This document shows positions 1-6,077 of a stretch of DNA of 9,985 bases, one piece after another. Made by a program: the position numbers and the translations under genes. This DNA is from JBLHLB01 sp047618505 (GTDB taxonomy: Bacteria > Planctomycetota > UBA1135 > GCA-002686595): NCBI GenBank assembly GCA_047618505.1, contig JBLHLB010000132.1:1-9985 (forward strand), given 5' to 3'. The notes below the pieces were generated by a model. The model was not told the DNA's origin. It worked only from the letters and a program-made list of their open reading frames with translations, and made no database searches. Within the stretch, counting starts at the first letter, position 1. The number at the start of each line of letters is the position of its first letter.

Positions 1-49
1 ATTCCCAGGGCCAACCCCAGGCGGCGTAAGGGGTAAATTTCGGTACGAA

Positions 50-101
50 ACCAAGTTCCCCGCCCCGGTTCGGTTGGGCAAACGCTGGCGGGGAGCCTGG
101 T
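50..101. promoter_or_regulatory. Imperfect stem-loop upstream of the first gene
   Basis: Positions 50-64 and 87-101 are inverted copies matching at 13 of 15 positions, around a 22-base loop. The eight loop-proximal bases of each arm (TCCCCGCC and GGCGGGGA) pair perfectly. A smaller inverted repeat, TTTCG-GTA-CGAAA, lies just before it at 38-50. No T-run follows on either strand, so a classical terminator is not supported. It could be a leader structure for the gene at 133, the end of an upstream transcript, or an operator. The rest of 1-114 shows no certain gene. One frame has a stop at 34-36 and could be the tail of a gene entering from the left, but this cannot be tested here. Confidence 0.3.
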
Positions 102-132
102 TCCCTACCTCCAATTGAGCTACCCTATCCCC

Positions 133-603
133 ATGCTTGATCCCAATATGACCCTGTTGTTTACGGCTCTTGAGGGGGTCGTCAAGGACCTGAAGGTTGA
201 CGCCGAAGACGATGCGGCTTGGGCGGTAGCAAGGGGGGCGGTGGCTCACTACGGGGTGAAGGAAGCGGATGATGAAGACCTTCACATGGCCGTTGAACTC
301 TGCGATGCAGAGACACTGCTCGAAATCCACTCCGGTTGGGAATCCGGTCAACGATTGATGCTCGTGCGGGACCGCGATGTCCTTAAACGGGCCCTAAAGG
401 CCTATCGGAAGCGTCTAAAGGTCACCTTGCTCGATGCGGAATCCTCCGTGTCCGGCGGCCCGATGAGCGGTGGACGTAGCTCCGACATCGTCGGCATCGC
501 TCCTCCCGAACGCTACCCGCGCGAGGTCTGGGACATGCTCGTTCAACAAAAGCGCCTCATCAACCAAGGCCAGGGCACCTACGAGTTACCTGCGGGAACT
601 TAG
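133..603 (+). CDS. Hypothetical protein, family not recognised
   Basis: This frame encodes about 156 residues from the ATG at 133. In-frame alternatives are a TTG at 115 and an ATG at 148. None has a convincing Shine-Dalgarno sequence, so the start is uncertain. The protein is soluble, with no signal peptide or membrane segment. The N-terminal two thirds are acidic and probably helical, with clusters such as DAEDDAAW and EADDEDLHMAVELCDAETLL. A basic helix follows (LKRALKAYRKRLK), then a Gly/Ser-rich linker (SSVSGGPMSGGRSS). The tail resembles a short conserved motif (PPERYPREVWDMLVQQKRL). This layout suggests a small protein with a flexible linker and a C-terminal docking segment, which is inference. 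It ends three bases before a fold-back element and faces the LON-domain gene tail to tail. I see no catalytic motif and assign no function. Confidence 0.6.
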   Translation: MLDPNMTLLFTALEGVVKDLKVDAEDDAAWAVARGAVAHYGVKEADDEDLHMAVELCDAETLLEIHSGWESGQRLMLVRDRDVLKRALKAYRKRLKVTLLDAESSVSGGPMSGGRSSDIVGIAPPERYPREVWDMLVQQKRLINQGQGTYELPAGT

Positions 604-626
604 CTCCCTAGCAGTCCGTAGAAAAA

Positions 627-779
627 CAGCCGCTCCCCACTCGGCCCCACGAATCGCCTGGCTGTGTTGCCAGAAGCACCCGTTTGGGTACAGCGAACCG
701 GTGCAGCGAACAGGTACAGTACCGTGGAAAACCTGCCGCCTTGCCAGGCGATCCCGGGAGACCAAGCGGGACGCGGCTG
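627..779. terminator. Candidate bidirectional terminator in the fold-back arms
   Basis: CAGCCGC at 627-633 pairs with GCGGCTG at 773-779. It is preceded by an A5 run (622-626) and followed by a T5 run (780-784). Read on either strand, this is a GC-rich stem followed by a U-run, the usual form of an intrinsic terminator shared by convergent genes. The loop between the arms is long (139 bases) but contains its own pairing block (653-662 with 743-752). The placement between the stop of the gene at 133-603 and the tail of the LON-domain gene supports the role. Activity is inferred from structure only. Confidence 0.45.
689..727. repeat. Three imperfect 13 bp tandem units
   Basis: Positions 689-701 (TACAGCGAACCGG), 702-714 (TGCAGCGAACAGG) and 715-727 (TACAGTACCGTGG) are successive 13-base units. 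The first two match at 11 of 13 positions, while the third is more diverged. They sit in the apical loop of the fold-back element. They may be protein-binding iterations or a replication-slippage product. The sequence does not say which. Confidence 0.4.
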
Positions 780-794
780 TTTTTCAACGGGTTG

Positions 795-1460
795 CTAGGC
801 GCCCGCCGTGCCCGGTTGTTGGCCCTCGGGGGGAATCGGGCGGTGCGCGTGTTCGAAGAGCGCCATGCGTGCGCGCTCACCAAGGTCAAGCTCGGAGAAC
901 AACTCGTTCATAGCGGGAACGGGCAGCATGAGGCGCAGGGAAAGCAAGTCGATCAGGTGCCCCAGGGGAATCTTGGGCGGTAGGGAAGTCAGCTCGCTGG
1001 TGCGTGCCAGGATCGCCTCCACGAGTTTCTCCCGTAGGGCCGGCTCTTGATCCTCGGGGATCCCGATTTCCGTGATCGGATCCACTTCTACGAGTCGGTA
1101 GGAGTGCGGGCTTTCGACCTCGCGAATCCGCACACGACTGATGCCCACCAATAGGATTTGGAAGCGACCATCCGGTAGCTTCTCGTGGCGACCGATCTCG
1201 CCCATACCGGCTACCGAATAGACCGGCGGTGAGCCCTCAAGCTCGTCCTCATGCCCGTCCCTTACAGTGCCCAAGACTATGCGCCCAGGACCATCGAGCG
1301 AGTCCTCGATCATGGTGCGGTAGCGCTCCTCGAAAATCTGCAGAGGTAGCACCACGTAGGGGAACATCCACATTCGAGGGAGGGGGAAGAGCGCGACGAT
1401 CTGCGTTCGGGGGCCGCCCTGCCCGGGGGGCGGCGGCCAGCTGTCGGGAATGTCTTTCAA
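795..1460 (-). CDS. LON substrate-binding domain protein
   Basis: The product is about 221 residues. Residues 21-47 carry the start signature of the Lon N-terminal domain family (PF02190): hydrophobic strand, FPLP, FPYVVLPLQIFEERY. The middle holds the expected beta-rich stretch ending in GRFQILLVGISRVRI, and a helical C-terminal half follows. There is no AAA+ ATPase and no serine-lysine protease domain, so this is a free-standing LON domain and not the Lon protease. Such proteins are thought to bind substrate or partner proteins, but their role is poorly known. The start used is a TTG at 1460. The next ATG (residue 30) would cut into the domain. The gene lies 19 bases downstream of the SirB1-like gene on the same strand, so the two probably form an operon. 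Its TAG stop and the preceding codon lie in the arm of the fold-back element, so the last residues may be altered from the ancestral tail. Confidence 0.85.
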   Translation of the reverse strand: MKDIPDSWPPPPGQGGPRTQIVALFPLPRMWMFPYVVLPLQIFEERYRTMIEDSLDGPGRIVLGTVRDGHEDELEGSPPVYSVAGMGEIGRHEKLPDGRFQILLVGISRVRIREVESPHSYRLVEVDPITEIGIPEDQEPALREKLVEAILARTSELTSLPPKIPLGHLIDLLSLRLMLPVPAMNELFSELDLGERARMALFEHAHRPIPPEGQQPGTAGA

Positions 1461-1479
1461 GGCAATGGCATCGGCGAAA

Positions 1480-2508
1480 TTACTCGCCAGTAGAGATGGA
1501 ACGACATGCCGCTTCTGTTCGCGCGAGGGCGCCCGCTAGGACCGCAAGGGAGTCAGATCGGGTGCGTAATCCGCGCATTTGCATCGAATTCATCAGGTTG
1601 CGAACTTGACGCTGAAATAGCTGGGCATCGGTTGCGTCTTGCATCCACTCCGGACGAGGAACCAAGCCGTGGCGAGCTAGGTGGCTGAGACAATCGGCAC
1701 GGGTCCGCATGCGTCCACCGTGGAAAGGGTCCACAAGGATCGAGCGGCGACCCGCATAGAGCCGTAACAGGATATGACCGGGGAGCGGCACGGCGGCGGC
1801 ACGAATGCCAGCGCGCCGGGCGACGCATAGGTAAACCGCTGTCAGGGTTAGGGGCATGCCGCGCTTGCGCACGATGGCCCGATGCAGATGAATGTTATCG
1901 GGGTGGTCGTAGTCGACCTCAGAGCCTATGTAGCCCAGTTCATTCCCGAGGTAGTCCACCAGCGCCATCGGGGTGGTGACGCTGTCGGTGGCCTTTTCAG
2001 CGCGGGTGCGGACCTCCTTGGCCATGGCATCCAGGGCCTTGCGGTAGCCGCGTGCGTCGAACTTAGGATCATCGAGCCGAGCCATGCGGAAGAGCGAAGC
2101 TTCGAGATCGAGCTGCTTGCCTCCGGTTGCCGTTCGCGAAAGGCGGCGCCATTCGCGTTTCCATTCGATCTCAGCCAGGATCGTGCGAGCGCGGGCGCGG
2201 ACGCGGGGACGCTCGTCGCCGGTGGCGCGTCGCAGGGCTCCGCAGGCCGAATCACCCAGGGCCAGGAGCTCCGTCCGAATCGCAGCTGTCACCACCGGGG
2301 ACTCATCGTCGATCAATTCCAGGAGCACCAGTGCGCGCCGTTGCTCCGGCGAGATTTTTGGCTGCCCCGTTAAATGGGTCGAGAACTCCCCCAGCTCACG
2401 TGCTCGCCCGGGCAGGTCGTGGCCTGGGGAGGGGACGCGGGGGGCCGAGTGGGCCTGTGCTTGGGCCCCGGAAAGGGGACCGCGGGGAGGCTGGGGCGGA
2501 GAGGTCAA
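1480..2508 (-). CDS. SirB1/transglutaminase-like protein
   Basis: The product is about 342 residues. Residues 214-265 hold the SirB1 family (PF13369) signatures in order: RKRGMPLTLTAVYLCVARRAGI (split here as 214-221 and 222-235), then PLPGHILLRLYAG around H245, then LVDPFHGG at 258-265. In this family the fold is that of transglutaminases, but the usual catalytic cysteine position is not conserved, and I cannot place one here with confidence. Before the domain, residues 53-115 form charged helices with repeat-like character, possibly HEAT-like. The first 50 residues are Pro/Gly-rich, encoded by extremely GC-rich DNA, and may not be translated. The TTG at 2508 has no visible Shine-Dalgarno sequence. 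SirB1-like proteins have no firmly established biochemical activity. It is probably co-transcribed with the LON-domain gene and is divergent from the acyl-CoA cluster. Confidence 0.8.
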   Translation of the reverse strand: MTSPPQPPRGPLSGAQAQAHSAPRVPSPGHDLPGRARELGEFSTHLTGQPKISPEQRRALVLLELIDDESPVVTAAIRTELLALGDSACGALRRATGDERPRVRARARTILAEIEWKREWRRLSRTATGGKQLDLEASLFRMARLDDPKFDARGYRKALDAMAKEVRTRAEKATDSVTTPMALVDYLGNELGYIGSEVDYDHPDNIHLHRAIVRKRGMPLTLTAVYLCVARRAGIRAAAVPLPGHILLRLYAGRRSILVDPFHGGRMRTRADCLSHLARHGLVPRPEWMQDATDAQLFQRQVRNLMNSMQMRGLRTRSDSLAVLAGALARTEAACRSISTGE

Positions 2509-2634
2509 GGGGTGGGCAGCCCGGTGGGGGCGGGCGGGATCCTATCCTGACGAGGGGGCCAACGGCCAGCGAACCCCTTCCAGCCAGTCAGGATCCCAAA
2601 AAAGAGCCCCTGGGGGGCCGTGGGCGGGGGTGGG
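2426..2634 (+). other. G-rich region with G-quadruplex motifs
   Basis: The plus strand holds two stretches fitting the four-tract G-quadruplex pattern. One is at 2426-2453, with tracts GGGG, GGGG, GGGGGG and GGG and loops of 1, 4 and 6 bases. The other is at 2612-2634, with tracts GGGGGG, GGG, GGGGG and GGG and loops of 4, 1 and 1. More G-runs lie between them (2475-2540). The region spans the start of the SirB1-like gene and half of the divergent intergenic region. The G-rich strand is the template strand for the SirB1-like gene. Folding and any effect on transcription are inference. High overall GC makes such runs more likely by chance. Confidence 0.4.
2544..2594. repeat. Inverted repeat in the divergent intergenic region
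   Basis: ATCCTGAC at 2544-2551 is the exact inverse of GTCAGGAT at 2587-2594. Inside it GGGG (2554-2557) can pair with CCCC (2574-2577), and GGCC (2557-2560) with GGCC (2564-2567). The last two pairings share a base and cannot form completely together. No T-run follows on either strand, only an A-run at 2598-2603, so it looks more like a regulatory site or leader hairpin than a terminator. The divergent intergenic region 2509-2817 otherwise holds the G-rich tracts, the promoter candidate at 2658-2686 and no supported gene. Confidence 0.3.
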
Positions 2635-2657
2635 CCCTGGCATCGAGACTCCGCGCC

Positions 2658-2686
2658 TTGAGCTATGGGACGTCCCGGAGTATCGT
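2658..2686 (+). promoter_or_regulatory. Candidate sigma-70-type promoter of the acyl-CoA cluster
   Basis: TTGAGC (2658-2663) and TATCGT (2681-2686) are separated by 17 bases and match the TTGACA and TATAAT consensus at four of six positions each. The spacer contains the perfect 10 bp palindrome GGGACGTCCC (2667-2676), well placed to be an operator for a repressor. Transcription would start near 2693, leaving a leader of about 125 bases before the GTG at 2818. The leader contains a 6 bp hairpin (2718-2736). The prediction rests on pattern alone, in a region where the GC content makes such a match less likely by chance. Confidence 0.35.
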
Positions 2687-2817
2687 CTTTCGCCTCAAAT
2701 CGTCGGGAAGACCTCCCGCAGGGATACGAACCCTGCCCCTCTCTTCCGGCGAATCCCCCCCCCGAGCGGGGCCCCACAGCGGGCCCTTGGACCCCTAAAC
2801 CATCCCGGATCAACAGC

Positions 2818-4023
2818 GTGAGTGAGTCCAAGGTGAGCCCGGCCAATCAGGTCGTGATTACAAGCGCTCTGCGGACGCCGATTGGCAAGTTCATGGGTTC
2901 CTTCGCAGACATGAGTGCGGCGGACCTGGGAGCTTCCCTCGTGAAGTCGCTCCTGGATGAGTCGGGTCTTGACCCTGCGCGCATCGGAGAGGTGATCCTC
3001 GGTAACGGTCGTCAGGCCGGTGGTGGTCCAAACGTTGCGCGACAAATATCTGTGCGCGCTGGCATACCCGAAGCTGCACCTGCCTACACGGTGAACATGG
3101 CCTGCGGTTCCGGCTTGAAGTCGATTGCCCTGGCCGTGGACTCGATTCGTCTCGGGCGCACCGACATCGTCGTTGCGGGCGGGGTCGAGAGCATGAGCGG
3201 CTTGCCCTTCTTCTTGCCGAAGATGCGCAGTGGCTATCGCCTCGGTCACGCCAAGGTTGTCGATGCAATGTACCAGGACGGCTTTCACTGCCCCCTGTCG
3301 AACATGCTGATGGGAGCGACCGCGGAGAAGCTCGCCAAGGAGTTTGAAATCACACGCGAAGAGCAAGACGCCTTCGCGGTATCGAGCCAGCACAAGGCCG
3401 GAGCCGCCTGGGAAGCCGGGCGCTTCGCCGACGAAGTCGCTCCGGTGACAGTCAAGACCCGCAAGGGCGAGATTGTCGTCGAGAAGGACGAGCACATCCG
3501 CCCCAGCGCCACCTTGGAGAGCGCCGCCAAGCTGCCGCCGGTCTTTGATCGCGAAGCGGGTACCGTCACGGCTGGCAACTCCTCGGGAATCACCGATGGC
3601 GCCGCCGCTGTCTTGCTCATGCGTGGCGACGTGGCCCAGGAGCTGGGGTTCGAAGTGCTCGCGGTTGTGGGTGATTCGACCCAGGTCGGGCTTGACCCCT
3701 CACGTATGGGGCTGGGCCCCGTACCGGCGTTCGAGGCACTCCAGGCACGCAATGGATTGGCCATCGGCGACTACGACCTGATTGAGCTGAACGAAGCCTT
3801 TGCGGCCCAGGTCTTGGCCTGCCACCGGCAGCTAGATCTCCCCCTGGATCGCCTAAACGTGAACGGCGGCGCGATTTCCCTGGGTCATCCGATCGGTGCG
3901 ACCGGCGCCCGTATTGTTGTCACGCTTCTACACGAAATGCGTCGTCGCGGTTCGAGCAATGGACTAGCGACCCTGTGCATCTCCGGCGGTCTTGGCTTCG
4001 CCACCGCCTTCCATCGAAGCTGA
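2818..4023 (+). CDS. Acetyl-CoA acetyltransferase (thiolase 1)
   Basis: This 401-residue protein is a full-length thiolase, which condenses two acetyl-CoA to acetoacetyl-CoA or runs the reverse cleavage. The signatures are in order: ALRTPIGKF near the N-terminus, the nucleophile Cys96 in NMACGSGLKS, NEAFAAQ with Asn325, the catalytic His357 in GGAISLGHPIGATG and the proton-transfer Cys387 in CISGGLG. The ACGSGLKS form around the nucleophile is nearer to biosynthetic acetoacetyl-CoA thiolases than to the VNRLCGSG form seen in the second thiolase at 7512. The GTG at 2818 gives the normal family length. A GTG at 2833 is also possible, and the longer open frame back to 2665 would add a low-complexity Pro-rich leader unlike any thiolase. 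It heads the acyl-CoA cluster, with the dehydrogenase gene 123 bases downstream. Confidence 0.93.
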   Translation: MSESKVSPANQVVITSALRTPIGKFMGSFADMSAADLGASLVKSLLDESGLDPARIGEVILGNGRQAGGGPNVARQISVRAGIPEAAPAYTVNMACGSGLKSIALAVDSIRLGRTDIVVAGGVESMSGLPFFLPKMRSGYRLGHAKVVDAMYQDGFHCPLSNMLMGATAEKLAKEFEITREEQDAFAVSSQHKAGAAWEAGRFADEVAPVTVKTRKGEIVVEKDEHIRPSATLESAAKLPPVFDREAGTVTAGNSSGITDGAAAVLLMRGDVAQELGFEVLAVVGDSTQVGLDPSRMGLGPVPAFEALQARNGLAIGDYDLIELNEAFAAQVLACHRQLDLPLDRLNVNGGAISLGHPIGATGARIVVTLLHEMRRRGSSNGLATLCISGGLGFATAFHRS

Positions 4024-4057
4024 GTTAGACCTCTTCCCTCACCCATCGGAATCATTT

Positions 4058-4081
4058 GGCTAGCGCCACTTCGCGCCAGCC
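4058..4081. promoter_or_regulatory. Stem-loop between thiolase 1 and the dehydrogenase gene
   Basis: GGCTAGCGC (4058-4066) pairs with GCGCCAGCC (4073-4081), 8 of 9 pairs around a 6-base loop. The downstream sequence is moderately T-rich (CATTCCCTTTCAATTG) without a true T-run. It could be a weak terminator or attenuator, or an RNA-processing hairpin that sets different levels for the two genes. Confidence 0.3.
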
Positions 4082-4146
4082 ATTCCCTTTCAATTGTCTG
4101 ACGCCAGCGGGTGTCGACAGCCCTGCAGAGCACCCAGAGAAGAACC

Positions 4147-5043
4147 ATGGAAATCAAGAAAGTAGGCGTTATCGGCTGCGGCCTCATGGGTCACGGCATT
4201 GTTCAGGTTGCCGCTGCGGCTGGCCTAGATGTCGTCGCCCTGGAGACCCAACAGGACTATCTCGACAAGGGCCTCGGTCGCGTACGCAGTAGCCTCGACA
4301 AGCTCGCCGCCCGCGCCGTAAAGAAGGGTAAAGCCAGCGAAGCTGACGCGACGGCCGACGCCGACGCCGCCTTCGCGCGTATCACTGGAACGACCAATCG
4401 TGCCGACCTGGCCGACTGCGACTTGGTCATCGAAGCGATCATCGAAGACCTAGACCTGAAGAAGGAGCTCTTCGCGGACCTCGGCAACATCTGCAAGGCC
4501 GAGACGATCTTCGCATCGAACACCTCCTCCTTCCCGATCGCTGCGATGGCTGCCGCCTCCGGCCGCCCCTCGCGCTTCGTGGGTTTGCACTTCTTCAACC
4601 CCGTCCAACTCATGCGCCTGGTGGAAGTGGTACGCACGGATGAGACCGACGAAGAAGTCTTCGCAGCCGCGCGCTCCTTCGGTGAAACCGTCGGGAAGGC
4701 GCCCGTTGCCTGCAAGGACACCCCGGGTTTCGTTGTGAACCGCCTCTTGGTTCCCTTCATGACCCAAGCCCTGTTGATGTTGGAGCGCGGGGACGCGAGC
4801 AAGGAAGACATCGATGCCGCCATGCAGTTCGGTTGCGGACACCCCATGGGGCCGCTGACTCTGACGGACTACGTCGGTCTCGACACGACTCTCTTCATCC
4901 TGAAGGGGTGGAAGGAAAGCTATCCGGACGAGCCCGCATTCGCGGTCCCGGCCATTCTCGAAACGCTCGTGGCCGAGGGCAAACTCGGTCGTAAAACGGG
5001 CGAAGGCTTCTACAAGTGGGACGGCGACAAGAAAGTCGGCTAA
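4147..5043 (+). CDS. hbd: 3-hydroxybutyryl-CoA dehydrogenase
   Basis: This 298-residue NAD(P)-dependent enzyme interconverts acetoacetyl-CoA (or another 3-oxoacyl-CoA) and the 3-hydroxyacyl-CoA. The Rossmann fold begins at once with GVIGCGLMGHGI (Gly10-x-Gly12-x-x-Gly15). Active-site residues are all visible: Ser127 or Ser128 in NTSS, His148 in LHFFNP, Glu160 twelve residues later (the His-Glu dyad spacing of the family) and Asn198 in TPGFVVNR. The C-terminal helical domain ends in GRKTGEGFYKW, which is typical. The length is that of the single-domain Hbd/PaaH type, not the FadB fusion with a hydratase domain. The start is the ATG at 4147, preceded by a weak purine-rich GAGAAG. An upstream GTG at 4111 adds residues not seen in the family. 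It fits as the second step after thiolase 1, with the hydratase at 6635 as the next. Confidence 0.93.
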   Translation: MEIKKVGVIGCGLMGHGIVQVAAAAGLDVVALETQQDYLDKGLGRVRSSLDKLAARAVKKGKASEADATADADAAFARITGTTNRADLADCDLVIEAIIEDLDLKKELFADLGNICKAETIFASNTSSFPIAAMAAASGRPSRFVGLHFFNPVQLMRLVEVVRTDETDEEVFAAARSFGETVGKAPVACKDTPGFVVNRLLVPFMTQALLMLERGDASKEDIDAAMQFGCGHPMGPLTLTDYVGLDTTLFILKGWKESYPDEPAFAVPAILETLVAEGKLGRKTGEGFYKWDGDKKVG

Positions 5044-5048
5044 GCAAC

Positions 5049-5978
5049 ATGATTTTATCCATCCTCTTAGCAACCGCCTGTGGCGCGCCTGCCGAACTTC
5101 CCGCATCGGTCGCCCTTGAGCCGGCTCTGACTTGGACTGCTCCGAGCACGTTCATGGCCGGTGAGTCCTTCCCCGTGGAAGTGGTCGTCACCGCGGCCGC
5201 TGGTGACAAAATCCCCATGTCCTGGTTGGGCCCCGAGGGCTTCACGGTCAACAAGAAGGCAGTCGGTCGCGCCAAGGGCGAGTTCGATGTGACCTTCGAC
5301 ATCGAGTGGTCCTTGAAGTTTGACCTGAGCCCGTCGCTGACCGAGACGAAGAGTTTCACCCTCGGGCACAGCGGCTCCTCCAGCAGCGTGGAAGTCGGAG
5401 TTTTGACCCCGGCTCCCGAGGGTCTCGACTTCATGTCTATGGACGCCGAGGAGATCGCCAAGTACGGCGTTCTGATGCGCACGAACCGCGGCGACATGCT
5501 GATCGAGTTCTGGCCGGAGACGGCGCCGAACCACTGCCGTAGCTTCCTCGACCTTGCCTACGCGTCCTTCTACGACGGCATCCTCTTCCACCGCTGCATC
5601 CCTGGATTCATGGTTCAGAGTGGCGACCCGAAGACGAAGGACCCCGACGCCGATCCGCGCACCTATGGAACCGGTGGTGGCCCGCGTAAGTTGGACGCGG
5701 AGTTCAGCGATCGTCCCCACGAACGGGGCACCCTCTCCGCCGCACGCCTCGGCGGCGACGTCAACTCGGCCACGAGCCAGTTCTTCCTGTGCCACCAGCG
5801 CGCCGCCAGCCTCGATCGTCAGTACACGGCCTTTGGTCAGCTGCGCTACGGGCACGAGGTCATCGACCTGATCGTCAATAGCCCGAAGGCCGCCAATCCC
5901 GGTTCGCCGCGCCCCACAGATCGCCCCAGGGACCCCCAGGTCATTGAGCGCGCCATCGTGGTTGTGCTTCCGAAGTAG
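5049..5978 (+). CDS. Putative exported cyclophilin with extra N-terminal domain
   Basis: This 309-residue protein is a peptidyl-prolyl cis-trans isomerase in its C-terminal half (about 130-309). Catalytic-site residues match cyclophilins: Arg182 in FHRC, Phe187 and Gln190 in PGFMVQSGDP, then SQFFLC. The tryptophan that confers cyclosporin sensitivity in human CypA is replaced (ASLDRQYTAFG). Residues 1-15 are a short hydrophobic segment ending ACGAPA, consistent with a signal peptide but lacking positive charge. An alternative GTG start at 5016, with GAAGG nine bases upstream, would add MGRRQESRLSN and supply that charge, overlapping the dehydrogenase gene by 28 bases. Residues 25-125 form a beta-rich domain I do not recognise. 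An insertion (KTKDPDADPRTYGTGG) follows the active-site strand. Export to the periplasm is inferred. It begins five bases after the dehydrogenase stop, so it is probably co-transcribed. Confidence 0.85.
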   Translation: MILSILLATACGAPAELPASVALEPALTWTAPSTFMAGESFPVEVVVTAAAGDKIPMSWLGPEGFTVNKKAVGRAKGEFDVTFDIEWSLKFDLSPSLTETKSFTLGHSGSSSSVEVGVLTPAPEGLDFMSMDAEEIAKYGVLMRTNRGDMLIEFWPETAPNHCRSFLDLAYASFYDGILFHRCIPGFMVQSGDPKTKDPDADPRTYGTGGGPRKLDAEFSDRPHERGTLSAARLGGDVNSATSQFFLCHQRAASLDRQYTAFGQLRYGHEVIDLIVNSPKAANPGSPRPTDRPRDPQVIERAIVVVLPK

Positions 5979-5996
5979 CAATCACCCATCAGTTCG

Positions 5997-6025
5997 GAGC
6001 CCGGGGCCAAGGTGGTCCCGGACTC
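5997..6025. promoter_or_regulatory. Strong GC hairpin between the two cyclophilin genes
   Basis: GAGCCCGGGGCC (5997-6008) pairs with GGTCCCGGACTC (6014-6025), 11 of 12 pairs counting one G-T, around the 5-base loop AAGGT. No T-run follows, so an intrinsic terminator is not supported. Its position just after the first cyclophilin and about 50 bases before the second suggests transcript processing or 3' end protection, which is inference. Confidence 0.4.
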
Positions 6026-6065
6026 GATGTCAGTCCGTAGTAACCGATCCTTTCTAGAAGACTCC

Positions 6066-6071
6066 GAGGAG
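6066..6071 (+). promoter_or_regulatory. Shine-Dalgarno sequence setting the cyclophilin 2 start
   Basis: GAGGAG lies six bases before the GTG at 6078. It is the only strong Shine-Dalgarno match before a start in this cluster. It decides for the GTG at 6078 over the upstream in-frame GTG at 6012. Confidence 0.7.
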
Positions 6072-6077
6072 CACACC

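Larger units (their letters stand above)
607..799. mobile_element. MITE-like fold-back element, 193 bp
   Basis: The outer 27 bases at 607-633 and 773-799 are inverted copies matching at 24 of 27 positions. They include a perfect 13-base block, GCGGCTGTTTTTC and its complement. Further in, 653-662 (ATCGCCTGGC) pairs perfectly with 743-752, and the stretches between the two blocks are partly complementary. Most of the element can therefore fold back on itself. It has no room for a transposase, so it would be non-autonomous. Both ends carry CTAG (608-611 and 795-798). This could be a 4 bp target duplication or, with TA duplicated inside CTAG, an IS630/Tc1-type insertion pattern. The family assignment is inference. 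The element fills the gap between two convergent genes, and its right end provides the stop codon of the LON-domain gene. Confidence 0.6.

Noticed and set aside
2718..2736. tRNA T-arm-like hairpin (minus strand GCAGGG-TTCGTAT-CCCTGC)
   Set aside because: The loop resembles TTCRANY but has T where A is required. No acceptor, D-arm or anticodon arm can be built around it on either strand.
2665..2817. Longer start for thiolase 1
   Set aside because: The added 51 residues are Pro-rich with no thiolase similarity. They would overlap the candidate promoter.
2084..2821. Overlapping plus-strand open frames of 223-245 residues
   Set aside because: They run opposite the SirB1-like gene and through the G-rich intergenic region. 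Their products are low-complexity Arg/Pro/Gly sequence.
5067..5981. 304-residue open frame on the minus strand
   Set aside because: It lies opposite the exported cyclophilin gene, which has intact catalytic residues. The antisense product has no family-like motif.
6031..6040. Ten-base match (CAGTCCGTAG) to the fold-back element end at 612-621
   Set aside because: The match stops after ten bases, with no partner arm nearby, and a chance hit of this size is plausible in a 10 kb window.
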